Below, piece by piece: positions 35,718-44,650 of a stretch of DNA of 64,000 nt. The notes under the pieces were generated by a model. It had not been told where the DNA came from. It did no database searches and saw only the letters and a program-made list of their open reading frames with translations. The stretch comes from Aquirufa antheringensis. Its GTDB lineage: Bacteria; Bacteroidota; Bacteroidia; Cytophagales; Spirosomataceae. Made by a program: the position numbers and the translations under genes. The stretch lies in the NCBI RefSeq assembly GCF_004307425.1, contig NZ_SEWZ01000003.1, forward strand, positions 434,001 through 498,000, in the 5' to 3' direction. Each line of letters starts with the position of its first letter. Position 1 is the stretch's first letter.

Positions 35718-35813
35718 CAGTGGACAGTAGCCAGTCAAAACACTGCAGAATTCATCGCCGAAGGCGATTCCAACTTTGAACTTTGCTCTTTAAACTTTGA
35801 GATTTGATTTCTG
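35712..35813. repeat. Heptamer arrays, triloop hairpin and TTCCAACTTT motif upstream of the acs stop
   Basis: Four weak heptamers (AGTCGTC, AGTGGAC, AGTAGCC, AGTCAAA; 35712-35739) are followed by the hairpin TCGCC-GAA-GGCGA (35755-35767) and directly by TTCCAACTTT. Six in-phase heptamers then run 35772-35813: AACTTTG, AACTTTG, CTCTTTA, AACTTTG, AGATTTG, ATTTCTG. The array stops seven bases short of the acs stop codon. Confidence 0.75.
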
Positions 35814-35819
35814 AAGCCT

Positions 35820-37712
35820 TTACAAGGCTCCAGAAATAATCGAATCCACCACACCCGGATCTAACAACGTAGACGTATCTCCCAAGTTAGAAGTATCGCC
35901 TTCCGCCACTTTGCGAAGAATACGGCGCATGATTTTGCCGGAACGCGTTTTAGGTAGGCCTGTTACGAATTGAATCTTGTCAGGTTTGGCAATAGGCCCA
36001 ATCACACGGGTGACGGTCGCTAAGATATCTTTGCGGGTCAAATCATCATTGATGGTCGGGTGTTCGCAGATAACATAGGCATAGATTCCTTGCCCTTTGA
36101 TATCGTGCGGATAGCCTACGACAGCGGATTCAATGACACCCGTGTGCATATTGATGGCATTTTCAACTTCGGCTGTTCCGATTCGGTGGCCAGAGATGTT
36201 CATGACATCATCTACACGTCCTGTAATGCGGTAGTATCCATCTTCGTCGCGCATACATCCATCTCCAGTGAAGTATAAACCTGGGTAGGTGGAGAAGTAA
36301 GTCGATTTGCAACGCTCGTGATCGCCATACGTGGTGCGAATAATCGATGGCCAGGGGTATTTGATACATAAATTACCATTTACGCCATTTCCGGTAATTT
36401 CTTTGCCATTCTCATCCACTAGGATAGGTTGAACACCTGGTAAAGGTAACGTCGCAAAAGCTGGTTTTAAAGGAGTAATACCGGCGATAGGGGAGATCAT
36501 CAGTCCACCCGTTTCGGTTTGCCACCAGGTATCGACGATAGGACAGTTGCCGTGACCTACTTTGTCATTATACCAATGCCATGCTTCTTCGTTTAACGGT
36601 TCTCCCACGGATCCTAAAACACGTAAAGAGCTTAAGTCTTTGCCTTCGATGTGTTCATCGCCAAAACCCATTAACGAACGAATCGCTGTAGGGGCTGTGT
36701 AGAAGATGTTAACGGAATGTCTTTTGATGATATCCCAAAAGCGTCCAGCATCTGGGTAGGTAGGAATTCCTTCGAAAAGAACGGATTTCGCTCCATTTAA
36801 TAAGGGTCCATAAACTAAATAGGAGTGACCCGTAATCCAGCCAATGTCTGCGGTACAGAAGAAGACTTCTCCTGGCTTATATTGGAATACATTCGCGAAG
36901 GTATAGGCGGTGTAGACCATATAGCCACCACAGGTATGGACAACGCCTTTAGGTTTACCAGTGGATCCAGAGGTGTATAAAATAAACAAAGGATCTTCTG
37001 CATTCATCGCTTCAGCAGGACAATCTGCAGAAGCTTCGTTTTCTTCTTGCTCCCACCAAAGGTCACGTCCGCCTATCATCGAAACAGGCGTTTTGGTGCG
37101 TGTTTTCACGATTACCTTTTCTACCGATGGACACGTTACTAAGGCATCGTCCACCGTTTCTTTCATCGGAATGGTCTTGTTACCCCGAACGGCTCCGTCC
37201 GTAGTGACCACGACTTTACATTCTGAATCATTGATGCGATCCGCAATGGATTGAGCTGAAAATCCGCCAAAAACAACCGAGTGGATAGCTCCGATTCGAG
37301 CACAAGCTAAAACGGCGATAGCTAGTTCTGGAATCATGGGCATGTAAATGCAAACACGATCCCCTTTCACCACGCCTTGGTTTTTCAGCACATTACTGAA
37401 CTTACACACTCTCGCGTGTAATTCGCGGTAGGTTAAGGTGATGGCCTCATCGCCGGGTTCGTTAGGTTCGTAGATGATGGCTGCTTGATCTGGGATCGTT
37501 TTTAAATGACGATCTAGTGCATTGGCGGTGATGTTCATTTGGCCATCCTCAAACCATTTGACCGAATAATCATCAAAATTCCAGTCTAACACTTTCGTGA
37601 ATGGTTTGATCCAATCAAATTGATTTGCGATGCCTGCCCAGAACTTCTCTGGTTGCTGTACGCTTTCCTCGTAGGCTTCGTGGTATTGTTGAAGGGAAGT
37701 AATTCTCATCAT
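35820..37712 (-). CDS. acs: Acetyl-CoA synthetase
   Basis: A 630-residue AMP-forming acetate-CoA ligase. Motifs include ILYTSGSTGKPKGVVHT (P-loop), DTWWQTETGG, YFTGDGCMRDEDGYYRITGR, DVMNISGHRIGTAEVE, and LPKTRSGKIMRRILRK with the catalytic Lys that is typically acetylated. The Trp in WWQTETG fits preference for acetate. It converts acetate, CoA and ATP to acetyl-CoA in the cytoplasm. It is the last gene of a minus-strand run encoding a symporter-fused kinase and a response regulator just four bases upstream, pointing to sensing and use of acetate or a related short-chain acid. Confidence 0.97.
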   Translation of the reverse strand: MMRITSLQQYHEAYEESVQQPEKFWAGIANQFDWIKPFTKVLDWNFDDYSVKWFEDGQMNITANALDRHLKTIPDQAAIIYEPNEPGDEAITLTYRELHARVCKFSNVLKNQGVVKGDRVCIYMPMIPELAIAVLACARIGAIHSVVFGGFSAQSIADRINDSECKVVVTTDGAVRGNKTIPMKETVDDALVTCPSVEKVIVKTRTKTPVSMIGGRDLWWEQEENEASADCPAEAMNAEDPLFILYTSGSTGKPKGVVHTCGGYMVYTAYTFANVFQYKPGEVFFCTADIGWITGHSYLVYGPLLNGAKSVLFEGIPTYPDAGRFWDIIKRHSVNIFYTAPTAIRSLMGFGDEHIEGKDLSSLRVLGSVGEPLNEEAWHWYNDKVGHGNCPIVDTWWQTETGGLMISPIAGITPLKPAFATLPLPGVQPILVDENGKEITGNGVNGNLCIKYPWPSIIRTTYGDHERCKSTYFSTYPGLYFTGDGCMRDEDGYYRITGRVDDVMNISGHRIGTAEVENAINMHTGVIESAVVGYPHDIKGQGIYAYVICEHPTINDDLTRKDILATVTRVIGPIAKPDKIQFVTGLPKTRSGKIMRRILRKVAEGDTSNLGDTSTLLDPGVVDSIISGAL

Positions 37713-37716
37713 ATGA

Positions 37717-38088
37717 TTAGTTTTTGCTTTGTAGGTTTAATTCGTTTACTTTTTTCAAAAGATCCCGGTTAGAAAATGGTTTCGGGACATATAAATCAGC
37801 TCCTGCTTGGTAACCGCGCTCGATGTCGGAATCGGCGATTTTGGCAGAAATAAAGACAATTTTAGGCTGGTAAGTAGGGGACAAGGCTTTTGCTTGCTGG
37901 CAGACACCATATCCATCAATTTTAGGCATCATAATGTCCAAAATAATGACTTCTGGAAGCTCCTTCTCAATTAATTGAATCGCTTCCTCCCCGTCTCGTG
38001 CGACATACACTTGGTGTCCTTCTTTTCTCATTAAAAAATCGAGGGACATTAAGATCGCGGGTTCATCATCAGCAATTAGTATTCTCAT
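37717..38088 (-). CDS. Single-domain response regulator
   Basis: A 123-residue CheY-like receiver with no output domain. The acidic pocket ADDEP lies at about 6-10, the phospho-Asp in VIILDIMMPKIDG at about residue 51, Ser at the switch position in IVFISAK, and the conserved Lys in YVPKPF at about 105. It lies between the symporter-kinase gene (10-base gap) and acs (4-base gap), so it is very likely the partner of that kinase. Without a DNA-binding domain it must act through protein contact or pass phosphate onward. Confidence 0.92.
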   Translation of the reverse strand: MRILIADDEPAILMSLDFLMRKEGHQVYVARDGEEAIQLIEKELPEVIILDIMMPKIDGYGVCQQAKALSPTYQPKIVFISAKIADSDIERGYQAGADLYVPKPFSNRDLLKKVNELNLQSKN

Positions 38089-38098
38089 AGTAGGCGGT

Positions 38099-40660
38099 TT
38101 ATTCTATCGGTAATTTAATCAAAAATAGGGCTCCTTGTCCTAAAGCACTCTGAACTTGTATAATCCCGTGTAGATGTTCGATGATTTTCTTCGATATGGA
38201 CAAGCCTAGACCTGAACTTTCTATTTTTCGATTCGGATTATCTACTTGTTTAAATTTTTCAAATATCTGATCATGGAATTTAGGATCGATTCCGATACCG
38301 TTGTCCTCGATTTCTAAACAGATGTGTGTCGCATTTTCTTTTAATCGAATATCAATTTTACCGCTTCCAGGTTCCACATTTTTAATCGCATTAGAGACGA
38401 TATTAATGACTACCTGAACTAATTTTTCAAAGTCACCTAACACTTTGCGTTGGGTTCTTTTTTGGCTCAAATCTACGGTCAGGCTCACTTGGTTTTGTTG
38501 CGCAATGGCGACAAAGTTTTGGGTGGCTTTTTCGATGATGGCTTCAAGTAAAACGGGTTCGATGCGGAATTTCTCCTTACCGGCATCTAATTTTTCTAAG
38601 TCCAACACCTGGTTCACTAATCGACTCAATCGATCCGCTTCTTGAATGATTGTATCTAAAAACTTCTTCCGTTCCTCCGGGCTAATATCTTCATGGTCTA
38701 CCATAATCTCCGATAATGAGCGAATAGAGGTAATAGGGGAGCGTATTTCGTGCGTCACCGTCGTCAAAAACTCATTTTTCTGAGCGTCCAGTTTACGTAA
38801 ATCGTAATTACTTTGTTGTAGGTCTCGCGATTTTTGGAGTAAATCTACCACTTCAGACACCCCAATGTTTTCCTCTTTTGAAATTGCCGAAATGATTAAT
38901 CTAGCCGAAGTGGATCCCACAAAACCGGCGAGCATCTTTTCGGTATTATTGACAATGCGTGGATCTGCATACGTTTCTTGCAATGAAATTTGATGTAAGG
39001 AAGCAAACTGTTTCAAGTTCGCCTCTGCTTTCATTTTGCCCATAAAGCCGGCTAAGGCGTTTTTTAAATCCTTTAATTTGGCTTTTCCTCTCCACAGAGT
39101 GGTGTTCTCCACACTTTGGGTGTACGCAAACACATCGACGAAGAGGTAGGCTTGATTAGCTTCTTTGGCAGACTGCTTTGTTAAAATGGACACACTTAAA
39201 AAGGCAAAAATATTAAAGCTGAGAGACCAGTAGCCCGCGTTTGTAATGGGATTAAATCCTGCGATTCGAAAGGCATCTACCGAGATACCTACACCTGGCA
39301 ATAGGAGTAAAGCGCAACAAATCGAGAATCCGATTAAGATGCCCGCTAAGGCGCCCGCCCGAGTCGCATTTTTCCAATACAAGCCGATGATCGTGGCTGG
39401 AGCAAATTGAGCAACGATTAAAAAGGAGGTCATTCCGATCGAAACCAGATTAACGAAATCTTCATTGATCCGGTAATGGGCATAGGCCATGACCATAATG
39501 GCCACGATAAAGAGGCGTCTTAAATTGTGAATGATGGATCCTAGATTTTCTTGATTCTGCTCTACAAAGGCTTTCCTGTGTAATAATAGCGGCATAAATA
39601 AGTTATTGCTGATCATAGAACTGATGGCAATCGTTTCCATAATCACCATTCCCGTGGCGGCAGAGAAGCCCCCGATGTACACGATGGCGGCTAGGGCTTT
39701 GGAAGAGAAATACAAGGGTAAGCCTAGGACATACAAATCTGGATTCAGGCCTGAGGGTTGTAAATACGCATAACCAGCAAAACCCAATGGAATCACAAAT
39801 AGGTTAATCAAAAGCATATATAGAGGGAAAATCCAAGAAGCCTGTTTTAGGTTTTCCTCCTCGTTAATTTCCACAACAGCCACGTGGAAAACCCGCGGCA
39901 AAAACAGGAATGATACTCCGCAAATAACTAATTGGATAAACCAGTTTCCATAGCCTCCTTGGACTTGAATGGATGGGATAGCTAGGTGTGCCTTTTGGAT
40001 AATTTCATCCCATCCTGAATGGATCGTATAGGTAATATAGATTCCGACGGCTAGGAAGGCCAAAATCTTAATAATGGATTCAATGCCAATCGCAAAAATC
40101 ATTCCCTCATGTTTCTCGGAGGAATTGAATTTCCGTGGTCCAAGAGTTAAAATAAAAAGCGTTATCGCGATGAAAAGGAGGAAGGAGGGATCTTGGTAGA
40201 ATTGATCACCTGGGTTGTTTTGTGTAATTAAGTCAAAGCTTTGGCTGATCGCTTTCAGCTGCAATCCAATGTAGGGAATCCCGGCAATCACCGAGATAAG
40301 GGTGATGATTTGTCCTAAGCGGTTGTCTTTTCCAAAGCGGGTGGAGATAAAATCGGCAATGTTTGTGATGTGGTGAATTTTTGAAATGCGAATCATTTTG
40401 CGCACAAATCCCCAAGCTAAAATCATCACTAAGGTTGGCCCTAAATAGACGGTCAAAAAGCTGATGCCATTTGTGCTTACTTGGCCTACCGAACCATAAA
40501 AAGTCCAGGCGGAACAATAAATAGCTAAAGACAGAGCATAAATAAATGGATTATTAATCAAGCTTTTTTTATGATTTTTTTTCTTCTCCGCCCATGAGGC
40601 TAAGAAGAAAAGAATCCCTAAATAGGCTATTGATAACAGGGCAATAATCCAAGTGCTCAT
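38099..40660 (-). CDS. Symporter-fused sensor histidine kinase (CbrA/CrbS-like)
   Basis: An 853-residue protein. Residues about 1-500 are an SSS-family transporter domain of about 13 helices (YALSLAIYCSAWTFYGSVGQ, GGFSAATGMVIMETIAISSM, AQFAPATIIGLYW). A cytosolic linker (about 510-600) and short coiled coil precede HisKA (about 625-690), with the His in FLTTVTHEIRSPITSIRSL. HATPase (about 735-850) has NIVSNAIKNV, DNGIGID and SSGLGLSI. The layout matches CbrA/CrbS-type kinases, in which a transporter-like domain senses or carries a substrate; CrbS-CrbR controls acs in proteobacteria. Here acs lies downstream. Start overlaps the preceding small gene by four bases (ATGA). Confidence 0.93.
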   Translation of the reverse strand: MSTWIIALLSIAYLGILFFLASWAEKKKNHKKSLINNPFIYALSLAIYCSAWTFYGSVGQVSTNGISFLTVYLGPTLVMILAWGFVRKMIRISKIHHITNIADFISTRFGKDNRLGQIITLISVIAGIPYIGLQLKAISQSFDLITQNNPGDQFYQDPSFLLFIAITLFILTLGPRKFNSSEKHEGMIFAIGIESIIKILAFLAVGIYITYTIHSGWDEIIQKAHLAIPSIQVQGGYGNWFIQLVICGVSFLFLPRVFHVAVVEINEEENLKQASWIFPLYMLLINLFVIPLGFAGYAYLQPSGLNPDLYVLGLPLYFSSKALAAIVYIGGFSAATGMVIMETIAISSMISNNLFMPLLLHRKAFVEQNQENLGSIIHNLRRLFIVAIMVMAYAHYRINEDFVNLVSIGMTSFLIVAQFAPATIIGLYWKNATRAGALAGILIGFSICCALLLLPGVGISVDAFRIAGFNPITNAGYWSLSFNIFAFLSVSILTKQSAKEANQAYLFVDVFAYTQSVENTTLWRGKAKLKDLKNALAGFMGKMKAEANLKQFASLHQISLQETYADPRIVNNTEKMLAGFVGSTSARLIISAISKEENIGVSEVVDLLQKSRDLQQSNYDLRKLDAQKNEFLTTVTHEIRSPITSIRSLSEIMVDHEDISPEERKKFLDTIIQEADRLSRLVNQVLDLEKLDAGKEKFRIEPVLLEAIIEKATQNFVAIAQQNQVSLTVDLSQKRTQRKVLGDFEKLVQVVINIVSNAIKNVEPGSGKIDIRLKENATHICLEIEDNGIGIDPKFHDQIFEKFKQVDNPNRKIESSGLGLSISKKIIEHLHGIIQVQSALGQGALFLIKLPIE

Positions 40661-40845
40661 TTCTTGTTCTTATCATTTAAGATGAGGCCCGTTAAGGCAA
40701 TCACCACGAACCAAACCCCTAAACAATACGCATAGATGACAGGCACTCCTCCCACAGTCTTCGACGTATCGAATAGGCTGATCAGGGGGAAATTAATTAA
40801 TCCCAGGAATAATAAGGCCACTAAGATTAAGCGATTGTTGCGCAT
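40657..40845 (-). CDS. Small two-helix membrane protein coupled to the symporter-kinase
   Basis: A 62-residue protein with two hydrophobic helices (LILVALLFLGLINFPLISLF at about 5-24 and VIYAYCLGVWFVVIALTGLI at about 35-55) and a basic end NDKNKK. It overlaps the kinase gene by four bases (ATGA), so the two are translationally coupled. Several SSS transporters have a small partner encoded just upstream (DUF485 YjcH with ActP, DUF997 YhdT with PanF, DUF3311 proteins). By analogy this may be the small subunit of the sensor's transporter domain. The exact family is not certain. Confidence 0.7.
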   Translation of the reverse strand: MRNNRLILVALLFLGLINFPLISLFDTSKTVGGVPVIYAYCLGVWFVVIALTGLILNDKNKK

Positions 40846-40852
40846 AAGGGAT

Positions 40853-40892
40853 AAAAACGGCTGCCCTCTATTGCTAGAAGGCAGGCCGTTTG
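40853..40892 (-). terminator. Intrinsic terminator or attenuator inside the organic-acid gene run
   Basis: On the minus strand AAACGGCCTGCCTTCT pairs with AGAGGGCAGCCGTTT (with small mismatches) and is followed by T's. It lies between the 72-residue gene and the start of the 62-residue gene, so it may partly separate the transport genes from the signalling and acs genes. Confidence 0.65.
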
Positions 40893-40905
40893 TATGGTTT
40901 GTTGA

Positions 40906-41124
40906 TTAAACGTTATCGAATTCTCCTGTCACAGAATAATATCCGAAGACAGACATTCCGATGGAGATCAGCGGCGCTAACACAAAGGTGTAGATGATCG
41001 CTGGGACTAAATCATTTCCTCCTTTTTCAAAAAGCGGTACCGCCTGGAAATAGATAAGGTAAATTCCTGCGGATACGCCTAGCGCAATCCATATCAGGCC
41101 TAATATTTTTTTGAGAGCATTCAT
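40906..41124 (-). CDS. Small membrane protein (DUF6814-like) downstream of the MFS transporter
   Basis: A 72-residue protein with two hydrophobic helices (ILGLIWIALGVSAGIYLIYF at about 7-26 and PAIIYTFVLAPLISIGMSVF at about 41-60). It starts 21 bases after the MFS transporter stop and is probably co-transcribed. Small proteins of this kind lie next to MHS-family transporters in several Bacteroidota; I believe DUF6814 is the closest family, but this is from memory and unverified. It could stabilise the transporter. Function unknown. Confidence 0.65.
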   Translation of the reverse strand: MNALKKILGLIWIALGVSAGIYLIYFQAVPLFEKGGNDLVPAIIYTFVLAPLISIGMSVFGYYSVTGEFDNV

Positions 41125-41145
41125 AATTGTTCTTTTAATAGGTTA

Positions 41146-42702
41146 TTAAGCGTGTTTTTTGTCACCCTTGATGTAAATGAAACCGATGATCACACAGACC
41201 GTTACTAAGGCAATGGGGTAATTTAAACCCTCTAAGTATGGCTTAGCATAGGTGGCAGCTTGACCTGCTTCTTCTGCTGTTTTGTTCGCATCTTTTGCGG
41301 TTGTTACTAAGAACGTGGCAATCGCTGGCATTAATCCACCGAAGATACCATTTCCAATGTGGTAAGGCAATGACATCGACGTGTAGCGGATTTTCGTAGG
41401 GAATAATTCTACTAAGAAGGCTGCAATAGGGCCGTAAGCCATCGTTACAAAAGAGATTAATAAGAACACCATACCGATTAATGTCCATTTATCTGTATCA
41501 TTAATAGTGATCGTTTCTTTTACATCTGCTTTAGGAGCTTCAGCCGTTTTATCTGCTAAGATCACTAATTTGCTCACTTTTTTATACGTCGCACCGTCCG
41601 TATAAGAACGCGTTGTGGTCGTTGTGACTAAGGAATCGACCGTTGATTTCGCATTTAATGCACGCGTCTCTTCGATTTTTTCCGATCCAGCAACTAGCTC
41701 TTTGTTGTTAACACTTACCGTTTGGTACATCTTATCAAAGATAGGACGGTACGCAAAAACTGCGATGGCCATACCGGCTAACATAATTCCTTTGCGACCA
41801 ATTTTGTCAGAAAGAGCGCCAAAGAAGATGAATAACGGCGTTCCTAACAATAATCCAATCACTAGGATAGTATTTGTTTGAATATCATCCAAATTACAGA
41901 TTTTCAATAAGAAAGTCTGCGCGTAGAATTGACCCGTATACCAAACCAAACCTTGACCCATCGTCGCTCCGAATAAAGCCAATAAAACGAATTTCAAGTT
42001 TAATTTATTTCCAAAAGATTCTTTCAACGGGTTAGTTGAGGTTGTTCCCTCCTTTTTCGCTTTTTCGAACATTGGAGATTCTTCCATGTTACGGCGAATT
42101 AAGAAAGATAAGGCCACCATAACGATCGAAAGCAAGAATGGAATTCTCCAACCATAGTCATCGAATGCCTCTTTGCTCATAGAGGAGCGAGTTAGCATAA
42201 TCACCCCTAAGGAGATCACTAAACCTACCGTGGCTGTCGTTTGAATCCAAGAAGTAAAGAATCCACGACGTTCAGCTGGGCTATGTTCAGCTACATAGGT
42301 GGCTGCACCCCCATACTCACCACCTAAGGCTAAACCTTGTAATAAACGAAGTGTCAGAACTAAGAAAGGAGCCCATCCGCCAATGGTGGCATAAGAGGGC
42401 ACTAAACCAATGGCGAACGTAGCGCCACCCATTAACATTAAGGTAACCATGAACGTGTATTTACGTCCAATTAAGTCGCCCAAACGGCCGAAAACCAAGG
42501 CGCCAAAAGGGCGAACCACGAAGCCTGCAGCAAAAGTGGCCAGTGTATTTAAAAAGGCAGCTGTCGGATTATCGGTTGGGAAAAACTTCGTAGATAAAAC
42601 CGTAGCTAAGCTACCAAAGATGTAAAAATCGTACCACTCAATGAGTGTCCCGACGGACGAGGCACTAATGATGTAGGCCAGGCTTTGTTTTTTTTGTGAC
42701 AT
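41146..42702 (-). CDS. MFS transporter, MHS (metabolite:H+ symporter) type
   Basis: A 518-residue protein with 12 predicted helices. MHS signatures are SSVGTLIEWYDFYIFGSLA (about 14-32), FGRLGDLIGRKYTFMVTLML (about 72-91, MFS motif A), LALGGEYGGAATYVAEHSP (about 124-142) and GALSDKIGRKGIMLAG (about 293-308). The family takes up organic acids, proline/betaine or dicarboxylates with H+. Unusually, about 75 hydrophilic residues rich in T, S and K (about 320-395) are inserted in the second half between helices. Neighbours (porin upstream; acs and acetate-type kinase downstream) favour a short-chain organic acid as substrate. Confidence 0.9.
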   Translation of the reverse strand: MSQKKQSLAYIISASSVGTLIEWYDFYIFGSLATVLSTKFFPTDNPTAAFLNTLATFAAGFVVRPFGALVFGRLGDLIGRKYTFMVTLMLMGGATFAIGLVPSYATIGGWAPFLVLTLRLLQGLALGGEYGGAATYVAEHSPAERRGFFTSWIQTTATVGLVISLGVIMLTRSSMSKEAFDDYGWRIPFLLSIVMVALSFLIRRNMEESPMFEKAKKEGTTSTNPLKESFGNKLNLKFVLLALFGATMGQGLVWYTGQFYAQTFLLKICNLDDIQTNTILVIGLLLGTPLFIFFGALSDKIGRKGIMLAGMAIAVFAYRPIFDKMYQTVSVNNKELVAGSEKIEETRALNAKSTVDSLVTTTTTRSYTDGATYKKVSKLVILADKTAEAPKADVKETITINDTDKWTLIGMVFLLISFVTMAYGPIAAFLVELFPTKIRYTSMSLPYHIGNGIFGGLMPAIATFLVTTAKDANKTAEEAGQAATYAKPYLEGLNYPIALVTVCVIIGFIYIKGDKKHA

Positions 42703-42730
42703 AGTTTTTTAAGTTAAGAATGAATAGAGT

Positions 42731-44107
42731 TTATAGGTAGTTGGCAAATTGAATAACGAATTCCCCTTTGTAATCGCTAATGTTATCCTTTGTGGAATAA
42801 ACCGGTCTAGATGAATACTGTAGGGTGATTTTAGAGTTGTGTCCATCAATGTAAAAATTAGAACCGATATCGAAATAGCTACCCGCAGCAGGTAAGGCAT
42901 CCAATTTTTTCATCGTATAAGCAACAAATGGTTGAACACGGAGTTTAGGTGCATCGGAGTTTTTTGGTAATAATAAACCCGCTTGCGTATACCAGATAGA
43001 ACCAGTTCCCATCAAAGGACGCGCATTTCCAGCCCCAGCAAGCGCTTTAGTTCCCGTGAATGCAGGATCTGCTACTCCTGGATTCATGATACCTGTGTTA
43101 CGTAGGTAATTAGGGCCAAAGTCATTCGAGTACAGAACCGTGTAAGCCGTAATCGCCATGTTTTTCTTTTTGTCTCCTATAGGCATATCGACAAAAGCAT
43201 CGATGGCCATAGAAGTGATATCGTGTTTCGATTTCACACCATTCAATGAACTCATCGTGCCATCTGGCTGATTGTAAAATCCAGCCCCGATATTAAATAC
43301 ACGCTTCGTACCCACATAAGTACCTACGGTGTAAGGTAATAAATTCGATTCTTGATCAAGGAATTGGTACATCGCATAGCCCCCTTTCGATAAGCGGCTA
43401 TCTCCATTATTGTCTACAGCTACCGCATCTGTCGTGCTATTCACAGGAGCTAAAGACGTAGCAAAGGGCTTATTGATGTTAAATCGGTAATCTAATTTAC
43501 CCCATTTGCCTTTTACATACATACCAAACAAACGAGCAAATTGATCTGAATTCTCAATTAATGGCCAGTTAAACACGGGAGCATCCACTGCTAAGAAGTT
43601 CAAAGTACTAGCAGAGGTCATGCGAGAAATACCATTGAAGTAATGCAAACCTGCTCCGAACGACATACTGAACTTCTTATCTTTTGCAGGTTGAATCAAT
43701 GCGTATTCACTGTATGCGTCATGGAAGAACATTTGAGGCTTCTTTCCTGCGCCATATCCACCAGTTCCTGATGTTCCAGATCCACCGCCTTGTACGAAAG
43801 ATTGATTGTTTACGCCAAAGTGTAATACGACCATATAACGTGGTGAAATTTGAGAATAAGCAAGCACCCGAATTCGACGTGCACCGATATCAAAGGTGTT
43901 ATCGGAAGGTGTTCCATTGACCATAGTCCCTGGATTGTTGTCGATCGATCTCGCCCAGATTTGATTCCAAAGGACGAAACGCATATACTTCGAGCCTTTC
44001 TCATTAAAATTAATTTTCATACCTGAACCATAATCGGGTGAGCCTTGTCCTCGCAAGCCAAAAGCCCCTAGCAATAGTGCAAAAAGGATAACAGAAGGAT
44101 TTTTCAT
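42731..44107 (-). CDS. Outer-membrane porin (OprP/OprO-like)
   Basis: A 458-residue protein with a signal peptide (MKNPSVILFALLLGAFGLRGQ) followed by amphipathic beta strands (KYMRFVLWNQIWARSIDNN, RRIRVLAYSQISPRYMVVLH, SKITLQYSSRPVY) and a C-terminal strand (GEFVIQFANYL) suited to barrel insertion. It looks like the Bacteroidota porin family related to phosphate-selective porins O/P, though the substrate is unknown. It lies 28 bases upstream of the MHS transporter gene and probably opens the operon, giving an outer-membrane entry for the same substrate. Confidence 0.82.
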   Translation of the reverse strand: MKNPSVILFALLLGAFGLRGQGSPDYGSGMKINFNEKGSKYMRFVLWNQIWARSIDNNPGTMVNGTPSDNTFDIGARRIRVLAYSQISPRYMVVLHFGVNNQSFVQGGGSGTSGTGGYGAGKKPQMFFHDAYSEYALIQPAKDKKFSMSFGAGLHYFNGISRMTSASTLNFLAVDAPVFNWPLIENSDQFARLFGMYVKGKWGKLDYRFNINKPFATSLAPVNSTTDAVAVDNNGDSRLSKGGYAMYQFLDQESNLLPYTVGTYVGTKRVFNIGAGFYNQPDGTMSSLNGVKSKHDITSMAIDAFVDMPIGDKKKNMAITAYTVLYSNDFGPNYLRNTGIMNPGVADPAFTGTKALAGAGNARPLMGTGSIWYTQAGLLLPKNSDAPKLRVQPFVAYTMKKLDALPAAGSYFDIGSNFYIDGHNSKITLQYSSRPVYSTKDNISDYKGEFVIQFANYL

Positions 44108-44204
44108 CTAATATAAGTTTTTAAGGTTTTATTTGCATTTTTTGGTTGAGCAAATATTCGCTTAAATTCCTCTGTTGTCTAATTTAGCTATAGGCTTGCT
44201 AATT

Positions 44205-44630
44205 TTATATAGATTTAATTCTTGTCCATTGAATAACCATGAATTTATCCCCTAATTCAGTGATAATCATCCCTTTGTTCGAGAGGTTTCCAGGTACGAT
44301 AACGAACTCGGATAGCTCTTTGTGATTGAGTATGCGGTAGGTAGGGGTATAGAACTCTTGTTTGGGGATTTTGATCCGGTATTTCTTTACCCAATTCATG
44401 ACCGAAACGTGGCTAATGCCCAATAATCGCTCGATTTCCCGGTAACTAACTCCCTCTATATAAAGCTGTAATGCCTTAATAACATAATAACTGTCGATAC
44501 TTTTTCCCATTTTCGCTACCGTAAAGTTGTAGCCGCAGGATTTACATTTAAAACGTTGTTTTTCGTTGATGATGCCGTTTTTTGCGACATCATAAGACGA
44601 ACATTGGGGACAAGGAGTGGTGTTTGCCAT
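44205..44630 (-). CDS. IS1 InsA-like zinc-ribbon/HTH DNA-binding protein
   Basis: A 141-residue protein. The zinc ribbon (about 5-37) has CPQCSSYDVAKNG and FKCKSCGYNFTV, two CxxC pairs. A helix-turn-helix (about 60-90) has YIEGVSYREIERLLGISHVS and VMNWVKKY, closely resembling the N-terminal InsA part of IS1-family transposases. No DDE catalytic domain follows: the end is about 45 residues of a different small beta-like domain (LSNKGMIITELGDKFMVIQW), and no frameshift continuation, terminal inverted repeat or target duplication is visible. It looks like a domesticated transposase-derived DNA-binding protein. It lies 97 bases upstream of the porin operon on the same strand and might regulate it. 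Confidence 0.75.
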   Translation of the reverse strand: MANTTPCPQCSSYDVAKNGIINEKQRFKCKSCGYNFTVAKMGKSIDSYYVIKALQLYIEGVSYREIERLLGISHVSVMNWVKKYRIKIPKQEFYTPTYRILNHKELSEFVIVPGNLSNKGMIITELGDKFMVIQWTRIKSI

Positions 44631-44650
44631 GGGTAGCTATATTATTTTAG

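Noticed and set aside
44205-44630. Intact insertion sequence of the IS1 family
   Set aside because: The catalytic InsB/DDE part, terminal inverted repeats and a target-site duplication are all missing, and the C-terminus is a different domain.
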